This document shows, piece by piece, positions 12,646-34,400 of a stretch of 64,000 nucleotides of DNA. Source of the DNA: Certhia americana (taxonomy: Eukaryota; Chordata; Aves; Passeriformes; Certhiidae); assembly GCA_018697195.1 (NCBI GenBank), contig CM031871.1:249909-313908 (forward strand). Reading direction: 5' to 3'. Made by a program: the position numbers and the translations under genes. Each line of letters begins with the position of its first letter. Position 1 is the first letter of the stretch. The notes beneath the pieces were generated by a model that was not told the origin of the DNA, searched no databases, and saw only the letters and a program-made list of their open reading frames with translations.

Positions 12646-14703
12646 CACTTGACCTCTATACCTGGCACCCTGGCATTTGCTCTTTACGATTCTCTTGTAC
12701 CATGGCTTTGAGAAGTTCTACTTTTCCATCTGACTTTCCCAGCTAACAAAAAAAATCCCAAACTGATGATAGATAAATACCATGCAGCTGAAGCTTTTTT
12801 TATCACCATCTATCATAATTAGAGAGATGTCAATTCATCATTGTGCCCACAGTGGTAAATTCTTATGGTAGTTTTTCAAAGTCATCCATACTCATTGTTC
12901 AGATTGCTTTATATAGATATTGGTGTTCTTTGTGGGAGAGAGAGGATGTTAAATCTCATTTCTTTACTTAATTCCATCTTGAGCATTTACATTTTGCCTC
13001 CGTGGTTTCCCAGCTGGGATCTCAGATGAATTTTTGCTTCTACCTTTATACTCAGTGATGCTTTGTTCTTGTTAAAACCCTAATGAGCAGTAGACACCAG
13101 TAGTGCTGCTTTTTGGTCACATGGGATGAAATGTGGCTTGCAAGCATAAAGACTAGTTAGTATGATTTATAAACTAACTGAAAAATTCTGCAAAACTATA
13201 AGAAGAGAACTTTATTATGCTTAGGAAATTATAGCAGCTCAGGTACTCTTCTGCCCACCAAATGTATTTATCCTGTGAGGAAGGAGCTGATGAACCATTT
13301 TCACAGAAGCAGATTTTGAGCTTATTTTTTAATGAGTCTACTTCAGTTCAGTCACAGCTGAAGGAGCCCTGAGATGGAGTTCTGGATTGGTCCATTGACT
13401 GTGGACTATTGCCAGACAAGAACTTTAGTGACTCTACTTTGGAAGAAAAATTCATAATGGGCTTCCATCCACAAAGAACTGATTATATTAGTGTTACTCT
13501 CCTGCCTTATCTTACTGAAGGTCTGAAATTCCTTTCCTGAGTTGTTATGAATCTTGAGTGAAATTACCACCCCTGAAGTGTGTCTCATTTCCCATGTATG
13601 GAAGGATATTTCTTCTATGGTTCCTACAAATGTTTAGGTTGCAAAGGAAAGAGCATTTTCCTGGAAAGAGAAGACAAAATTTTCAAAAGAGTGGAAAACA
13701 AAGGAATGTAGATTGCTTTATGCCTTTAGGTACTTTAAAGTCTGCAATTTATGTTCATAAATCAATTTAGTGCTCCTGAAAATATTAATCACCATCTGTT
13801 TCTTTAATGATGCTATGTCTGGATCCAAAGATAAGTGTTCATGAAGAGTAAAGGAGGGACTCTGGTATTTTTGATACCATTATGAAAGTGAGATGCTATT
13901 AAGGTACCCAGCAACTTTCCAAAATTTTGAACTTTGAAGGAGACCTCAAGATGAAATAGCATTTATGTACTAGATGCTTTTAGAATATATACAAGATCTT
14001 GTTATGGGCTAAAACTGTATCTCATATAATACAGCTCCTGGTGCTAAGAAAAGTCTCACTGCTTCATGTGCAGATGCTTGTAGTAGTGTGAAATCCATGT
14101 CATTCAGTTTACAGTCGCTGATTCTCTTAGCATTCCATTGGGTAGGAATTGTGTTTTGATAATTGAATCATCCTTCAAGACAAGAGAAGGAAGTTCGTGA
14201 GGAAGCTTTAGAAAACACTTGACCAGGTCAGAACATGGTGGGCCTTGGAAAGACCTTCCTCAAAAGAGCAGAGCTACTGCCCTTACTGTGGTAAACTGTG
14301 AAGATTCCCAGAGCACTGCCAGGGAAAGATCAGTATTTTCCCCCAGTTCCTATCTGCTCCTCTCTGAGATTCCTGTGCTACACATGGGAAGTAAATATGA
14401 TCAGACAATGCACTTGGCAATGCCTGCCAAAATTTTCCAAAATTTTAGCAATATTTTCCCTGGCAGCAGAGGGTCACATGTGTGAACAGCCAAGTTTAGA
14501 ATTCATGGGGTGGACTCTTTGTGGTCTTGTAAGTAAATTCCAAATAGTAAGTCCACAATTTTGAGCATCCAAGGAAGTGCCAATAGGGCACATCATTATA
14601 TCTTAGGCTTTATTAGTCACTGACTCTGAGTGTCAATAAAACAATCAAAGGAGTGGTCACATCAGAAAGAACACAGAGAAATGCTTGGTATGATTGTGTG
14701 TAA

Positions 14704-21619
<6,916 letters not shown>

Positions 21620-24600
21620 TAGTCCTGAGGTGGCTTCTAAGGAAGAACAAGTTCTTCCTGAGACATGCACTATGCTTATACATGATTCCAATTTAATGCT
21701 TGTAGGAAACTAAGGGAAGCAGAAATACATGTACAATAATTGATACTCCGTAGATCAGTGTTTAATCTGTGATACAGGCATTAGGTCCTGATATTGAATA
21801 CTTGCTGGTAAAGTCCATTACTGGAAAAAGTTTTAAAGTACAAGTGTGCCTTCTATTAATTTATTTAACTGTAGTTCAGTGTGGCAGGCTCTTTGCACAT
21901 GGTTGGTTCCTTTGAAAGTTTCTTAGGGAAAGCAGTGCTACAGTATGGGAGGAGGGCCAAAACAGCTCTGTTGTGCTTTAAGTGGACCATCTCCTTTGAA
22001 ATCAGTGGATTTGTGTTTGCTTTTGCCAGGCTGGATTAAGCTCTCAGACATTTCTTCTAAGGGTGTTATTTCTTACTCTTCATTTTTGGAGTTGACATGC
22101 TGTTTGTACAAAATGAAAATTCACCAACAATCTTCTATTAGAAAACCTCAAGAAGATGGGACTTGAAAAAAGCATTTCTTCCCAACATTTCATTACCTAT
22201 ATTGAATCTTCTGCTATCTTCTCTTTTGCCAACTCAGGCTGTGTAACACTTCAGAACCACTTATCAGTTATCATTGCTGGTTGTACACTTGGGAAATGTC
22301 AGACTAGGAACCTTTACACAGCCAATGGATAGTGGCTCTATTCTTGTCTTTCATCATGGGAATGTGCATTTTCTTTGTTTGATTTTGGAAGAGAAGACAT
22401 GAAAAATGTCCCTAGATATCACCCTTCTTACCAAATAAGGTAAGAATTAATTAATCCCCATCAATGGGATGACCCCATGAACATATTCCAGTAACAGGAA
22501 GATCAGACATGGGAAAGTTGTGCCTTTCTTTCTTCAGCAAGATTTTTAATAGATGTTCATGACCTTTAGGATATTAGTAACCACTATTGCTGCCAAAACA
22601 ACAAAGTTCTTTTAGAAAAAAAATTGAGTCATTTATATCAGGTTATACCTATAAGACTTAGGTATCTGGACTTGATAAAGTCACTGTGTGACTTGCTCAG
22701 ACTTTTCCCAAATCAGGTTATTTTGATTTTTGTGCTGGTGTTTTCATAGCTCATATAGTTTACTTTCACAATTTAACCTCAGCAAACATTCAGAAATAAA
22801 TTTATTAATCATAGCCAAAATTTACTACTCTGTGGCATACAATACATGAATAAATCAGATGAGGATTCACTGCATGTACTATTGAGTGTGGTCAATCCAT
22901 ATTGAGCTAACAAGGTTCTTTTATGGGTGGTGATATTAAGAACTGAAAGGTAACGCATCTCCAGCTTGCTTGCAGATCTTCCTGGTAAATTTGATAAGGT
23001 GAGTATTGTAAGAAATGGTTTTTCAAACTTAGTCCTCTCACATCTGAGTCAGCAAAACTGAAAAGTAGTGGTTTCAGCTTAAAATAATACCACAGAAAAG
23101 GTACTGTAAGTGACAGGGCAGGGCATTTTGTTTAGGGTGAGGTTTATTTTTTGTTATCTCCTGGCTTGAATGTTTTGGCATTCGTGACAGCAGTCAATCA
23201 CCAGTAGGGTTAAATAGAAGGAGAAAGATGGTATTATTTCTCTTCCAAAAGCCATCTACAAAATAAGTAAAGGACAGATGGCACAGCTGTAAATTCCCTC
23301 ATTAATCTCTGACTTGAGTGTTCCCAAGACATTTGAATCCCACCTTTTCCCTGTCCAAGCTTACACCACCAAGACTCCAATGTCTTCCTTGTTTTCTTGC
23401 GTTTGCCTCAGTTGCCTCTCATGCACCCTCAGTGTCTTTTGTTCAAGTGCTCTTCAAAGTTCATCACTTTCTGTTTCTAGTACAACATCCTGAACTCCAT
23501 GGCTGACTGTAACTGCCCTTTCAAGTACACTTTGTTCAGTGACTAATTAATGCTGATTTTCAAGATATCAGCCCTGAGAATTTCACATGACAGGTCACTG
23601 AAGTGCACAGAGCAGTTCAGACCTCCTTAAACTGCTGTGTTAGCTCAATAAACTTCAGGTGTGGCCTTTGCATCAGTGGTGTACTGGTGCTCAGAGGACA
23701 CGTGCCTGACCTCTGACAGTGATTTACACTGAAGAAGTCACATTGGTTTTTGCATCTTTGGCTTTCCCTTGGAGGTTGTTTAGGGGCTTGGAGGTTTTTT
23801 TAATAAAGAGTATCAGAATAGTTCAGAAGTTTAAATAAAAAATAGTTCTTAATCTAGAGACTCAGCTAATGTAAGTTCTGAGACTCAGCAGTTTACACCA
23901 TCTGGACTCTGACCCAGGTAGTCTACCTAAACTGAGTCATCCCAAACACAGAGAATGTATGTTTCCAGTCTCTCCTCTGTCCTTGGCAGCTGCAGAGGCA
24001 GATTTTGCTGTCTTTTAACTTTGTAGAGAGTGCTGCCTGCTTGTCAGCATGGGCAGATGATGCCTCTGTAAAACAGAGGGCACAAGGTGGAAGGTAAGAG
24101 AAACTCACTTGCATCCCTTTTCAGTTTGACTGCCTGTGACAGTCTTTAGGCCAACATCAGTCATATTTTGCTTATACTGCTGCTTTCCTGAGGCTCTTAA
24201 ACCTTGCCCAAAGCCTCACTGGGTGTTTTCAGCCCTTAATGAAGTTATCAACAGGGTGCAACAGAGAGGACCTTAGTGAAGGAAAAGGTAAAAAAGGAAG
24301 ATGAATGCAACCAGAGTTGGACAACCTATGCAGTCTTTAGCTCTTCTCTCCATAGCAGAGGTTTTGGCATGTTGCTGTGGGAGATCATCACCACTTGTCA
24401 TTCACATGGATTGAGACATCCACAGACCAGGCTGTGTTAATTCCCTGTCTTTTGAAGAAGTACCACATTTAAGGCAGTTTTTCCATGTTGTTTGCAAACA
24501 CAGATTTGCCATTGTGACAGATGTGAGGTGGGAAATATGAAAAGGCTTCTGGGAGCTGTTTGTGTTGATGTTTTTTTTCTGTGCTCTTTCCCTGATGCGC

Positions 24601-27600
24601 CTTCCACACAGGAAGAAAGCATTAATTTGACAGAGGGGAGAAACATGTCATGTCACAGAACATCTACTGAATTCAAAATTACACAATAGCAAAGAAAACC
24701 GTCCCTCCTGTTGCTACAGTTACTGGGAATTTGCACTTTTATTTTCCCTTCCTGAGAGTGGTCTGGAATGCATCTGTTACTGTGGGCAGAATCAGGAACC
24801 CTCAATCCAACCCAGATTCTCCTCCTATTGAAATTAATTGGAAAAACTCACACAGACTACAGTGGGGTCACAAATGATCTATGAATGGGCAGGCTGAAGT
24901 AATTTGATGTTTCTGAGTGCTCAGATTTTGTCCTCCCTCTGTTTTCTTCTCTTTCAGTTCTATTTGGTGCTACCGTGTGCACTGAGAGTATGACCTCACT
25001 AATGTCAACATAGTCTTTAAAAGTAAGAAAGCCCACTGCTCTGTAAAGACATTCCATGATTCAAGACAATTAATTCTTCTTGTTAAGTCATATCCAACAT
25101 AGTACTGTAAATTCAAGAAATTATTTTCAAGTAGCTTACCCTACTAAAATTAAGAGTCTAATCAATCTTCAACGCCCTATTGTAATGGAACTGATTGCTG
25201 TAGATACTTAAGTTTTCATGAAGCACGGTAGAAAAAACCCCAGTACAAATCAATGTACTGCCTATCAAAATCATATAATATTTCAGATGGTATGTTAAAT
25301 AATGAAAGGTGTGTGTCTGTACATGCAGATTTATGCCTCTGTTGAAGTGGGAATAGTGCACAATTGAAGACAGAAAGTACAGACATACAGGCAGGTTTTA
25401 AAATACATCTTAAAAAATTAAGCAGTTTAAAAAGAAATAGTATCAATCTTCTCCTTCAGAGCATTGCTGAGCCTTAGTGACCTTTGAAAACATTCATTAA
25501 CATCTGAGTTCACTGCCTCTAAGGAATCAATGACAACCCAAATTTTTGGGGGACTTTTCGGGTTTTGTCTCACTCTTTCAACCACTGTTACTTTTGAACA
25601 TCACCATAACTAGGAAGTAGACTGCATTTAATCACAGGTTTATGAGATTCTTCTCTGGAAAAAAATTACTTTGAGACGAGGAAGAAGTATTCAGCAGAAA
25701 AAACAAAATGTCAGAAGAAATTGGTACCTCTTAGATCATTACAGCTTTTGGAAAATATGTGTCTTTCACGGAAATGTTTCATGCTTCTGTACATCAGGCC
25801 ATAAATGTGAACAGGAGAGATGGTTTTTTAAATAGGAGAAGGGAAGCATTTTAGAGGTCTAGAAATAGAAGCCTCAGAAATTTCAACCCAAACAGGGCTT
25901 TACTCCCAAGACCTCCAATAGTAGTTCGACTCTGTTATGTAACAGGAAAAAAAAGCATAACCACCTGTTCCTTAAAGTCCAGGCATTTTAGGATTTATCT
26001 ATCCAGTTCCTGTTGACTTGACTTCCTTTTGTGCAGTCAGTTTATGCACCACAAGGAGACTGTGTTGATTTCAGTGAGTTTATGTACAAAATACCCACCA
26101 CTGACTTGAACGAAAGCTGTCACTAAATTCTGTGCAACCCTTTGGGAAAGTTAGTGATGTGGAGCTGTTGGATAGAGAGAGCTTTGAATACAGATCTAAT
26201 CATGATACCAAGATAAAAGAGCACCAACTTCAATTTGTACATTTTTTCAGTTTACACATTTAGTAATGTCATATGTCAGCCTGCTCCGTGGCCTCCAAAT
26301 AATGTGTTTAGTGTACTGACAAGCAAGTGGCTTATTACTTTCAGCTTGAATTAAAATATCATGGTGCCCTGGGATAATGCCTAAGGTAGGAAAGATTTTC
26401 AAAAACTGGGTTACAAGCTAAAATTTCAGGGTGGCCTAAAATACTCTTGGTCTATCTTCTGCAATGAAATTTAACAGGCAAGTGCACAGCTGGAGAATCA
26501 ACATGGAAGATGCAGAGGGGGAAATGAGAGACTGGATATTTAAAACATATCTATTTTACATCCAGTCTTGACCCTCACTGTCTTAAAACCCCTGTCTTAG
26601 TGTATGAGCAAAAAAATGCTGTTCTGAGTTAATTTCTGTTTAGCAGAGCATACTTAAACTTGTCTATCAACAGCAAATTAGTTCATCCTGTATTATTCTA
26701 GTTTCATCCGCAGAACCTGTTCCAATGTATTTTGCATACATAAGGAAGGGCATGGACAACCAGCCCTCAACAGGCAGGTAGAGATATTGTCAAAAAGCAA
26801 TTTAAAAACCCCATAGGGGGCTTGCATGGAATTTATCATCTAAACAAGAGTTCTAAGAGGCACAGGCTGGAAAATGAAACCTTTATCAATTTAATTCCTC
26901 TAATACAAGAAAGAGTTCTATGATGAGAAAGGCATCATAGAACATGGTTACATTTTGCCTTCCATATTTAAATACAAGGAAATCAATGACAGTCTTGTAA
27001 AATGATTTATTATCTGTCAACACCTCATTTAAAGAGGAAGAAAGCACAGTCTCTTTTACTTTTATCGTTGTCCACTGATGTGGAAAACAATCATCTGGTA
27101 ACCAAGAAGAGATTAGCTGCAGTGCCAACAATTTGTAGGGTACCTGATAGGTACTTCACAAGTTTAGTATAGATCTATTCTCTTTCACCTGGAGAGAGAG
27201 GGACAAAACAAGTGCTTTTAGGTGTACACTGTGCCATCACTTTGTTCTAGGGAAAAAAAATCCATGTATTAATGTGCAGAGTGTAGTGCAAACTACACAT
27301 GGTTTGCTTGGACAGGAGTGACAGCAGCTTCCAGCTGTGTACTGTGCCCAGTAGAAAATAGTCCCAGTGGTATTTTCCTACCTTGTCATCCTTTGAAGTA
27401 ACTCATATGCTGCTCTTAATACAAATAGCAGCGTTTGAGGACACCTAATAAAAGGCCTTTGTAAATGATAAGTCAGCTTTGTTTTTGTTGTGTGGGTCTT
27501 CACAGAGAAGCTCCGGTTGCAAAATGCAGCATGGGTTTGTGCTACAGATGTCGAGCTTGAGTCTATAATTAGGATGCTGCCTAGAAAAAGCTTCTAGGAC

Positions 27601-28366
27601 ATTAGTTCTCACATTAGGCTGAATCACTCCTACAGTCCTTAGGCAAAAAATGTACTGAAATTCCTGGGGATTCTGCCTGTGTAAGGACTTGGGCCCCAGT
27701 TGGTTTCATCCAAGGTCAATAACAAAACATGCTAATGTCAGCACTCAAAAAGGTTGCCTAATGTGACGTCTTGGAGTGCAGTCTTCTCAGTGCTCACACA
27801 TGACTTCAATATTGTGTAATTGGCATCCACCAAAGGGAGAGTGTGAGGTATCTGGGGTCTGAAATCACTTCCAGCACTGAGTAGTTCTCTGAGTACTGTT
27901 TGCCCAGTGCATAATTCCACTGGCTAAAATGCAGTTGTATCTGGCATGAATTTGACCCACTGTCATTGCAAGCATGTGGTTTGCATAACTTCACTATACT
28001 GAAATAAATGTGTGATCAGATCCAGGTAAACTAGCTGATACCCTATAAAGGAAAAGCTATATATATTTTTAAAAAATAAATAGCATTTGTGAGGCTTTAT
28101 AGTGAACCTGCAAGTAGCTGCAGTAACAGATACAGAGGGCAATGATTTTCAGTGATGTAGGTGAAAGTAAAGCTGCCATTCCCAAGGATAATTCTCATTG
28201 TATAATTTCTGTGCAGCTCAAGTAACAAAAAATAACAAAATCATTTAGGGTGTTTCTTCTTCCACCTTTCCATCAATGTCAACAAATTTATCATGTCAAC
28301 ATTTGACTTTTTTCTATTGGAATGATCAAAACTGTGAGTAGATTTCCTTCCTGACACTCTTCATAT

Positions 28367-28368
<2 letters not shown>

Positions 28369-28396
<28 letters not shown>
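28369..28396. repeat. T28 homopolymer
   Basis: An uninterrupted run of 28 T in intron 9. It could be a poly(A) tail of an antisense retroposon, but no body of such an element is recognisable next to it. Length is prone to sequencing and assembly error. Confidence 0.9.
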
Positions 28397-28400
<4 letters not shown>

Positions 28401-31400
28401 GTGGGTGAAAAAACAAGGAAGCAGTAAATCCTTATCCTTGATTGTTTTTTCTTTCTCCCTTTCCAAGAGGAAATACTTGGGAAAAATTTAGTCTTCTCAA
28501 CAAAGTGAAATTTAAAACTTGAGGGTTTGAATTATGCTTTAAAATGTTTCAGCTACAACTGATTCTTGAAATATGTGTATGCAGGGTGATATTTAGAGAG
28601 GGGTGAAATCTTGTTCTGGACTCTTTTGTCCAATTAAAGAAAAAGACACAGGAAAGCTAAATTATGTTCTCAGGATCACCCACTGCCCCCCAATGCAAAT
28701 GGCACAGGTTCTCACAACATTTTCTACCCTCTAGAACAGAAAGAGCAGAATTCTGACCCGGATTGCGTCACATAAAGCATTTCCAAGTTTGATCAGGGTG
28801 GTTTTGAACTATTTTCCTTCTCTGGCAATTCACAGTAATCATGTTAATCATCCTAAGAAATACAGTTTTCTTGTTCCCCTGAATGTATGGATGGTTCACT
28901 CCATGTAAGTGAATCAAAAGGTCTGGCTTTCTGGCTTTTGTTAGTAATGTAATTTAATAACCCAGCCTTTAGCAAAAGCAGCTTTTACGTTCATTGTCCT
29001 GTAGATATCGCAAGTTTCCAGTTTTAATTTCTTTCTGTCTCAAAGAAGGCTTTGGTCATAAAACAAAGAACAAGCAAACATTTGAAAACCTTCTTCAACC
29101 TCCTTCTCTGCTGATAAGTTACTACTGTGGTAGGTAAATCCCACCTAATCCAACAAGATGTAAAAGCAATTTAGCTCAAGCCTGTATTTTCTGTCAAAGC
29201 ACAGTATGGAAAAAACAATGTTTCCTTCATTTGAACAGAGAGCAAAAGAAGAAGCTGCTGATATTCAGGACAAAGCTGTGGCAAATACAACAACCTATAA
29301 TTCAGCAGCAATTTGGTCCAACAGAGCACCAGAAGGCCTGATAAACTTTGGTGAATAGGGAAAAGTGTTTCTAGGAAATTCCCCCATTTGGGCAAGGTGG
29401 GCTAAATTCAGGCATGTACCTGACTCCATAAGCCAGCTTCCTGAGTGAGTGCTGCTGAATAGTGACAGCTCTGAGACAATTAGCTGATCCTAAGAGGGTC
29501 ACTGTGATGAACACTAAATCTCTGTGCCACTTCTGCATGGGAGAATGGATGACAATGTGGAGACCAAACTCCCACACTGTGTTAATTTTTGCCTACAGGC
29601 TCAATTTTTTCTTCTTGCTACCTTGCAGGCATCAAAGGTTACAGCAACTAGTAAAGCTTCCAGGTTACTGTAGTTTACGTCTTGGGGGAAAAAATCTCTC
29701 CCTATAATAGCCCCTCTGACTGAAAAGATTTTGTGGTGATCTACATGTGCTCTTGCTCTCTTGCAGCTGAGAATTTGGCTTGTCTCGTTCAACTCACAGG
29801 TCCTTACAGTTCCTCCCTTCCCTGGTTCTTGTGTCCTGAAGCACAAACAACTTTATACTGAGAACTGCTGGAGCAGTGGTGTGTAGCCAGCTATAGCATA
29901 TAGAGACTGATATTAATGTTGATAGGGCATTAAGTTCATCTACTATAAAAGCTATTTCCCTAGCAAAGACTGGCTGGTGAGAGAACACCCTTGTTTTTCC
30001 TGCTAGAACAGAGACTTTCATTTATGTAGGAATTCTCTTACAGTACCAGTTTGTTACATAGAAATACCTTTGAAGGCTTTAGAGGGAATCCATTGTTTAT
30101 ATAGCTGGGGAAGACATCTTTGTGCAAAAAAATTAATCTCTATCTGCCCTGTTGGCAAGTGTTTCTTGAAGCTGTCAAGGTTAATCCATTGACACTGGTT
30201 CTACTCCTCAAGAGAGGACATTAGTCTGGGAGAAAGCTGCCTTTGCCATACCTTCTGATGAATTGCTTTATTTCCCATGTTTAGAGTGGCATAGAAAACA
30301 TTTGGTACCTGCATCTCCACAGAAAATTTTTTGGAAGAAATGTTACAAACATCCAAGCTGAATATTCATAGAGTAAGACCATTTTTATTTGATTTTTTAA
30401 GCAGATGCCTAAATTGTGCTTAAATGTTTGCAAGGACACTTAAAAAATGATTTTAAAAACTATGGAATATTCAGCAGTTCCTGCTGAAGTCAGTGAGAAT
30501 GGCCCATGGTTAGTGTTTTAAAATAAGTTGCCATTGCAGATGTAGTCTAAAGAGTCTCTTCACTGAGAAGCAAGAATTGATGAGCAGGACTGATAGTTGA
30601 AATCCTGAGCATTGCTTTGATGTGGGATGAAGAACTGTCATGAGAGAGACTGTGGTGTTCAGGAACAGTAGCTGAGGCTGAAGCATGTGTTTTGAGTTAG
30701 AAACAACTGCTGGGGATGAGAACCAGTTTTGTTACAGTAATGTCAGCCAAGATCAAAGCCACAGTGTGTCTGGCACTGTATATACAGAAATTAAAAGTAT
30801 GTTGTATGTATTTCTTTTTTACAGGAAATAAAAACCTGTAAAGATGGGATTCAACTGACTGAACACATTAATCTAATGCAAATTTAGACACCTCATCATA
30901 CCCAAGACATTCATTGTAAACTGACAGGTCAAGTATAGAAGCTGAAGCTTGCACTCTTGCAGTGTGATAGTTGGAAGGAATATTCCAAATGGGGTGTCAA
31001 AAATGTCATCCAGTGCCTCAGAAAAGGCAGTTGAGTGTAGTTAGTCCAAAGACATGTAGGAAAAGTAGAATCTTCAACACTGATCCTGTAAGCTGACTGT
31101 CTTAAAAGAGTGCGATGGAACCAACTGCAACAGAAATTATTCTGGTATGACGCTTTTTTTCCTCCTTGTCTAAGTGTGTATTCATCACAACCTATCTCTT
31201 TGTCTTTCCTTATGTCTTTTATAACTTGAAGATTCATGTGCAGAGAGGTAAATACTGAAGCCCAGACCAAGAGCTCTGTTTGGGAAGGGCTCAGAATAGG
31301 AAGTCTGGAAGAGCCTGGGACAGAGTGAGGGATGCAGGAGGTGCGTTTCAGAGCTCCTCTGAGGAAATTCATTTCCTCCACCTTGCCCAGCCCTGACTGC

Positions 31401-34400
31401 AAGGCAGCTTGAGTAGCTTATCACTTGCTTAAATCAATTCACAAGCAAGCACACAAGAAGGCAAAGATAAAAATAATTTATTTTAAACACAAGTGGGATT
31501 GGAATACTAACCTTGCTGCTGTGCAGGGAGCTCTGCAATGAGCTGTGGCTGACAGGAGGTCTGCAGCACTGCAATGTTCCTGAGGCACACCTCAGAGACA
31601 GGGATTCTTGGTGACATTACACAGCTGAACATGCACATATGTAACCAAACTGGCAGCCAGTGCTGAGCAACTGAGGAGAGCCAACAGCTCAGCACCCAGC
31701 CTTTTCCAGTGCTTTGGGAAGCCTGGGAAACTTGCAGCAGGATCCTGGTGCAGGCACAGCTCCAAGGGAGCAGCAGTCACACCCTCACTTTGTGCCTGTT
31801 CTCTTCTGCTTATTGGGTGAAACTCTCCATCCACTCAGTACAGTTTGCTAATAGGATAAAAGTCTCTGCTTCTATTTGCTCCTGGGGTGAAAAGCAGGTC
31901 TCTCCATTCCAGTTATCTCACAGACAATATCAAGCCTGGAGAGGTGGCGGAGAATAGAAAATGTTTCCAACTGAGGAACTGAACTGAAAATAGCTGTGGC
32001 ACTGAGTCTGTCTACCGATTACAGCAGCTCTTCAGTTATCAGGACTGTAGAGACAAGACAACATAATACAGAATTGGCCTTTTAGATCTTGAGGCCTAAA
32101 TTCAAATTCAGCTTTAGTGCCCACAGGTGTTCCTAGGGCTGCTCACATCCTCATTCCCATTTATGAAGTTCACAAATCACAGCTTGATGCATTTCTCTTC
32201 TCCTTTTCCACTTGAGGAAGGGCTGCACTCAGACATGTCCCTCTAGATTCAAACTATAAAGGACTTGTAGTGAACCCAAGGATAGGGGTGCCTTTAGATC
32301 ATGGTGAGGATATTACCAACTACATTAAAATCCCTAGTCTGAAGTAGCAAAAGGGTTAAGCATCAGAAAAAGGATGCGGTGGCAGAGCCGCTGGATCCTC
32401 ACAGATGTGCAGATCAAAATGTAAGTATATTATGTGGCTTTTTGAAGAACCAGGAGCAGAATAACAGGGCTATGCCAGGTCACGAATTACTTGTTTTAAC
32501 ACAGCTGTGTGAGGGAAGCTTGCATAACACCTGCCCACACTAAGCTTAACTCAAGCTGTTGTTATCAGTCCCTCACTCTCCTGTATGCTGGAAGTATTTG
32601 CAAAACAAGAATCTATTATTTCAAGGCCACTATAAAATGCCTGTTTCTTTAGCTCAGGGTAATCAGCCTATTCTCACTGCCTTGCTTAAGAGGTAGAAAA
32701 GCTTTAATCATGTGTTTAACAAGCTGACTTTAGGGGCAAGGATCTTTAACTTCAGTTTTTGCTTTTCTCCTGGCTGCACAGTAATATACAGCCTGCCCAG
32801 CTAGCATGTCTCATGCTTCTGACTCATATGATATTGTGATAATAGTGTCTAGTATCAGAGTAGTCATTATGCTAGTAAAAGTGTCAGAAAGAACACCACA
32901 TGCAGGAGCAGCACACAAAATCACAAGCATTTTATTTACTAGGTACAGAAGTAATGTAACAGCCAGGGTTTCAGAACAGAATTTTATGCACATTTGGCAA
33001 TAGGAGAGGTGAGCTCCATTTCAGGTCATGAGGCTGAATTGGATCTGTTCAGTGTGATGCAAGAACACAACTCCAAGGGGCCAATGCTTTCACAGAGCCC
33101 TGGATTTGGAGAGATCTAAATCTCATGTATGTGTTGCTGTATCTGTTGATCAGTGAACTGAATTGCTTGATTGTTTGCGATCATCATCCATAAGCCTTCT
33201 CACACATCCCACATGAATCCTGCTATTAAAAAATGTCTGTGTTTGCAGAGAACTCATCTCAGTCAAGCACTGTCTGTTCAAATGGACAGGGTCTTGCTGC
33301 AGTCTTTTCTTCATAGGACTAAGGCTTAAATATTTTAAATACTACTCCTAAATTGAGTTTTCCCAAATGCAGAGTGCACACACTACTCTTCCAGCTTGAA
33401 GAGTAGTATTTCCGATGAAAATTCTCAGTCACTTTCTCTTTCCTACCATCTCTTTGCCTGTGCCCCAGTCACTACCCAGTTGTTCTGTTTGTCCTTTGTA
33501 ATAACACAGCCCAGTTTTTCCCTCACATCCCGTTTTCTTTGGTTTTTCTGTTTGGTTTTTCTTCCAACAAGAGCCAGCCTCCTGAAAAACAGTTTCCTTC
33601 TTCTATACCAGAGAAGATACACCTTCTCATTGGGACAATTCCTGCCTAAGGTCCCTGCTTGTAGGGTTGTGCAAGCTTCCTCTGGGGAAAATGTCCACTG
33701 AGAGTACCAGGCCATGATTTCCTACCCAGTGCACCACCCAAACAGTCCCTGCTGTCCCAACCTATCCTCTTATGTGCTCTAGATCACAAATTGTAGGCCA
33801 CTCACAGAGTTCTCAGGCATCACCCACCTTCAAATGGCTTTGACAGGCAGGAATGTCATAAAACAGCCAGAGCTGCGTCTCAGCCACTTTGAAGCTTAGC
33901 AGTCCAGGTGTAAAGCAGACACCTAGACTCCCTGGAGAGTTTCTGATGACCTAAGCAGATCAGCTTGGAAGTAGCTACTGTAATTTTTTTTTGCTTCTCC
34001 CACATTCTGCAGGGAAGATGGATTCACAGGGTTGTGGGCTGAAAGAGCAAAGATGCTGCTGCTGAAGTAGAGATCCTGATCAGTGTTACCACCCCATCAT
34101 GCAGGTGTATATTTGTGTGGATGTGCAGATGCAGAAGTTCCCCATGCACAGGAACTGCAGAAAGCAGCACATGGGCTGCTTTAAAATCGCATTTGTATTT
34201 AAAATCTATGTCCTGCCTATTTTCAGTAATAACAATGCCAGTGAGAAATATGAATTACTTCATGATTATTAGAGCCACAAAAAGCAGAGGGATTTTTTTC
34301 TTAGTTGTTTTTACTGTCTCAAGGGCACTTCCTTTGTCGTTAGTAATTTTGTTCATGATCAATGTTTGTATCACTTCCCAACACATTATCAACAACATTT

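Noticed and set aside
28369..28396. T28 as poly(A) tail of an antisense processed pseudogene or SINE
   Set aside because: No element body, gene similarity or target-site duplication was seen next to it.
30929..31402. 157-codon antisense ORF in intron 9
   Set aside because: No domain or family recognised, no promoter or gene context; treated as a chance ORF.
31440..31960. Possible LTR fragment near an AT-rich stretch
   Set aside because: Some phrases looked LTR-like, but no TG...CA ends, primer-binding site or matching partner could be found.
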